The notes beneath the pieces were generated by a model that ran no database searches, was not told the origin of the DNA, and worked only from the letters and a program-made list of their open reading frames with translations. DNA of 64,000 nt from Phallusia fumigata. Its lineage: Eukaryota; Chordata; Ascidiacea; Phlebobranchia; Ascidiidae. Each line of letters opens with the position of its first letter. Position 1 is the stretch's first letter. The stretch covers positions 28,756 to 92,755 of the forward strand of contig QXVZ01016643.1 in the NCBI GenBank assembly GCA_008931825.1, in the 5' to 3' direction. Made by a program: the position numbers and the translations under genes. This document shows positions 60,762 through 64,000 of this stretch, piece by piece.

Positions 60762-61603
60762 CATAGGCGCCGAGTAGGCGGTGGCGGGGTGGCGTGGCCA
60801 CCTTGGGTTTTTCAGGCGCGGTGGCCGCCACCTTTGCATTTTTTGATCTATTTGTAGCAACCTTGTACAAGTTTGCCAATATTTGCACAGAACAGGGACG
60901 TAGCAAGCTTATTCAAAAGGTGTCAAAACTAAACGCATACAAATACTGAATGGCTTTGGCGTTTTACGTTGTTTATGTCGTCAAACATGCGATTGTTTAC
61001 CGGTGAATCGTTAGCCATTGTTACGTTACAATTCGGTTATGCTGTAATAAGACATGATCAGAAGCAATTGTAATATTTGATGTAACGCTTGCCTTCAAAT
61101 AGTGAAATGCTTTCATAGTGTTTTTATGTACGTGTGTTAAGCTACAACCAAGCAATATGCAAGAACAGCAATGTAGATATAGATTCTGAACTAAACGATC
61201 GAAAGACCTTGTGGCTACATTCGTTCGAACACAAGTTTTCCTGCATATGACGAACCACGATGGATTTGTAATTTTGGATTGTCTTAGAAGAGAACTATCG
61301 TTTTACTAATGTGTTCAGGTCCATGCGACTTGGTATGCGTAGATACCTGTGCACCATACTAAACTTTGTTTTGTTCCCACATGTATCTTAACCGCATGTT
61401 GATCGCCGCAGTGTACCAGTTTAGTATGGCTTGTACGTAAAAAAACAAGCGAAGTAAATAACCAACCAAGGAAGTGTTATAGTGACTGTCACGTGTGTTG
61501 GGATAGCGCGACTCTTGCTGTTGTTCATGTGTGTGACGTCACAATACTAGGCGTTGTGACGTACATCTGCCACCTTGCATTTTTGCAAAACTCGGCGCCT
61601 ATG
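60762..61603. mobile_element. hAT-like non-autonomous DNA transposon with perfect TIRs and 8 bp target duplication
   Basis: The left end CATAGGCGCCGAGT (60762-60775) and the right end (61590-61603) are perfect 14 bp inverted repeats. Both are flanked directly by AATCCCAG (60754-60761 and 61604-61611), a perfect 8 bp target duplication as made by hAT transposases. GCCACCTTTGCATTTTT-like sequence occurs near both ends. The 842 bp interior has no transposase ORF, so the element would need a partner in trans. It ends about 400 bp upstream of the IPO5 start codon. Confidence 0.85.
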
Positions 61604-62018
61604 AATCCCAGTAACACTTTGTTCTAACATGCCCAAGGTATTTGGTGATTACCCATGTATATACTGAATACTGTATATATACTATTATGCAAAGTCATTT
61701 TTATTTTAAAGTAGGATCCTTTTATCTCTTTGACATTTTCTTTTTTCATCATAACTACAGAAAAAATGTTAAATAGTACAAGGTGGCAAAGATTGTTACA
61801 TCACTGCATCAGTAAATGCAAGCTTAATTGTATTGTACATTAACCTACTATTTTTCTATTTTACTGCACATTTCTTTAAAAATGTTGAGGTCAAAGCAAA
61901 TATTGGTAAACATATTTTAAAATGTTAAGCAAACATGCTGTGGTTGTCATTTTTTATGTCTTTCGCAGAAGCAACATTTTTAGTGTGTTGACTGTTTAAA
62001 TAGACCCGTAGTTGTACG

Positions 62019-64000
62019 ATGACTGAAGCTGAATTTCACCAGCTTTTGCTGGGTCTTGGTTCTCCAGACAACACCATTCGCAGTCAAGCTGAGGTAAGAT
62101 AAAAAAAACATCATCAAATTTCAATTGAATAGCTACCCTGATAAGGTTTGTGTAAAGAAGGTTTTACCACCACTAACAAACCTATCCCTGTCATACTAAG
62201 GATGAATGCCTATTGGTACTTTTGGTGTTGGGATGACCTATCAAGTTAAGAAATTTCTGTCTTGCCATTCTTATCTGTAACTTGGTGACCTTTCTATTTT
62301 ATAGTTATTGTAAACTGACAAATGCTTTTCAGTGGTTTAGCATATTTTACATTCAATTAAAAGTAGTGTTTATGATCTAATTTTTCATTTATTTTTGCAT
62401 TCAGGAAAATTATGAAAAGATAGCAATAGTCAATCGCTTCAGCATGTTAGTGTCTGTTGTTGCAAGTCAACAAACTCAAGTTGAGCTGCAGCAACTCTCT
62501 GCTGTGTTACTAAGAAGAATCATAACTTCAAACTTCGAAGACAGTTTTTCTAGCCTTGGTAAAATATGTCCATGACTGATTGGTGTTAGTGAAAAAATCA
62601 AAGAAAACCAATGTTTGTAAATCCCAACAGATGATGCAGCCAAGGAAGAAGTAAAAAGTCATCTGATTAGAAGTGTGCAGGAGGAACAAAATGACTCAGT
62701 GCGCAGGAAAAAAGCTGACTGTGTTGCAGAGCTGTCAAGAAAGCTAGTTGGTATTGGCTAAATTTTTACCAATTTAAATGTTTAAATCAACTAAAGTAGA
62801 ATATTATGCTAGAATATTGGATCGAAATTCAATGGTATTTTGAGCTGACAGGCCTGTTAAATGCTAAGTAACAATGATTCTTGATTCATGCACTTTCTTG
62901 AAGCATTGACATTTTTGGTGATGCTTTACAAGATTCAGACTGGTCAGGAATTATTTTTCACTGCACTGTTTATCTGCTTGTCAACTGAAGAAGCAAACAG
63001 TTTAACAGCAATGGTTTGACCGAACAAGTTTTTCTTTTTAAAATGTCATGTGGTGTCACCATGGCATACTGTTTTAAATAAAACGACTAAAACCTGCAAC
63101 TAAAACAATACTATCTCAAATACCTAACTTAGACATGGCCTAAATTGGTATTTAAGCTAATTACCAGGTGTTTAGTGGTTGGAGGGGCGAGCAAAAAGGC
63201 TTGAAACTTTAAGGCAAATACATTTGTAAATGTAAATAAGAATGTCATGGGTTGTGTCTAGTCTACAGCGTCTCCAACTGTGTGTTTCAGATATGAATGG
63301 AAACAATTCCTGGCCACAAGTCCTACAGTTTATGTTCGGATGTGTCAGCTCAAACAATGTGGGACTAAAAGCTGTACCCTTGCATGTTTTTTGGTAATTA
63401 TAGGTCCCCTTTCGAAAGGGACACATTGTTTTTACTGGTTAATATGTTACAAACAATTTTTTGTACCAAATCTCAAACTGACTATGCTCTGTTACCACTT
63501 CTGTATGTGTGTGTGTGTGTGTGAAAACCACCCATTTATGCTTGCACAAACAATTATATCTGTTATAAAATACCAAGAAAAATAGCGACCCAATGTAATA
63601 CAGGCATTGGATTTCTATCCATTGTAATAATAATAGGATTTTTTATTTTAAAATCAAACTTGTAGATGAACAAACATAATAAAGTTCTTGCTTATATTTC
63701 AGTCAGTTTCCAGGGATATTTGGCAACCAACAAGATCATTATCGAGAAGTAATTCGACAGATGTTGGGACAGTGTTTGCAGAGTCAGGAACCTGAACAGG
63801 TGAGTTTGGTAAATGTGAATTGCATTTAAATTTAAGTAATATCAGTTAGTATATGTTTTTGCACAAGCAATGTTTTTTATCAACAGCACTTGACTGTTAT
63901 TATGGGTCCCCTTCCTGAAAGGGGACACATTTTGTTTTCACTCTGTTTGTTTTTTTGTTTTTTCTACCCTGAGCTTGTCCATGCCGTTTTGCTATGAAAT
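62019..64000 (+). CDS. IPO5: Importin-5 (RanBP5, karyopherin beta-3), first five exons, cut by the window end
   Basis: Exons 62019-62093, 62405-62558, 62631-62750, 63291-63393 and 63703-63799 encode 183 residues; the rest lies beyond the window. Importin-5 is a HEAT-repeat receptor that carries ribosomal proteins, histones and other cargoes into the nucleus under RanGTP control. The start matches the family: [19 protein letters not shown], then [49 protein letters not shown] and [12 protein letters not shown]. The exon 4/5 junction gives Cys where vertebrates have Trp just before QFPG; no alternative GT-AG pair restores Trp. TAG ends 15 bases before the ATG. The close paralogue RanBP6 is a vertebrate retrocopy, so IPO5 is the right name. 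Confidence 0.95.
63401..63440 (+). repeat. Dispersed palindromic element, copy A, IPO5 intron 4
   Basis: GGTCCCCTTTCGAAAGGGAC forms a near-perfect hairpin and is followed by ACACATTGTTTTTACT. It starts within ten bases of the exon 4 donor. A second copy lies in the next intron. Confidence 0.6.
63506..63523 (+). repeat. (TG)n microsatellite in IPO5 intron 4
   Basis: An uninterrupted TG run of about nine units lies between IPO5 exons 4 and 5. Confidence 0.8.
63904..63940 (+). repeat. Dispersed palindromic element, copy B, IPO5 intron 5
   Basis: GGTCCCCTTCCTGAAAGG followed by GGACACATTTTGTTTTCACT is homologous to copy A, including the ACACATT(T)TGTTTT(T/C)ACT tail outside the hairpin. The shared tail means this is a true repeat and not merely two palindromes. 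Confidence 0.6.

Larger units (their letters stand above)
58344..62018. other. Divergent intergenic region between the SLC22 gene and IPO5, rich in transposon remnants
   Basis: Two non-autonomous DNA transposon candidates (59737-60668 and 60762-61603) fill half of this gap; one contains a 210 bp duplication across an ambiguous base. TGACGTCA palindromes occur at 58618-58625, 275 bases upstream of the SLC22 start codon, and at 61534-61541, inside the second element. No exon chain was found. Confidence 0.65.

Overview
The window is nuclear DNA of an animal. Every recognisable gene is split by short GT-AG introns, intergenic DNA is AT-rich, and the gene set (a GPC3/5-type glypican, angiomotin, centrin-3, RP9, MCM7, importin-5) is bilaterian. 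Compact genes, 3' splice-site-like AGs a few bases upstream of several start codons (as expected for spliced-leader trans-splicing), and a miR-92/25-family cluster inside MCM7 point to a chordate, most likely an ascidian tunicate such as Ciona. The species is inferred, not proven.

Layout: (1) ECHDC1-like ethylmalonyl-CoA decarboxylase, + strand, 2019-4132. (2) GPC3/5-type glypican, - strand, 12 exons, 7084-18150, convergent with ECHDC1. (3) MCM7, - strand, 16 exons, 20252-29650; its penultimate intron holds three hairpins with the ATTGCAC seed of the miR-25/92 family, all on the MCM7 coding strand. (4) A 5.7 kb gap with an E2F-like site, a GTACG-rich degenerate repeat, an orphan minus-strand exon-like segment and a probable TATA promoter. 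(5) Angiomotin, + strand, 35318-45497. (6) RP9, - strand, 48280-50828, divergent from (7) centrin-3, + strand, 51483-52497, across a 654 bp shared 5' region. (8) An SLC22-family transporter, - strand, 15 exons, 53387-58343. (9) A 3.7 kb gap holding two probable non-autonomous DNA transposons, one with perfect 14 bp inverted ends and a perfect 8 bp target duplication. (10) The first five exons of importin-5, + strand, from 62019 past the window end.

All gene models were assembled by hand from splice sites, reading phase and protein similarity. Exon lengths sum to whole codon numbers in every complete model, which is strong internal support.

The most interesting feature is the glypican / miR-92 cluster / MCM7 arrangement. 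In human, the miR-106b~25 cluster lies in MCM7, with GPC2 in the same band. The paralogous miR-17~92 and miR-106a~363 clusters lie next to GPC5 and near GPC3/GPC4. IPO5 and AMOT lie on the same chromosomes as those clusters. The window looks like a pre-duplication version of that linkage. A further hairpin between glypican and MCM7 starts with CAAAGTGC, the start of miR-17-family miRNAs; that similarity is speculative.
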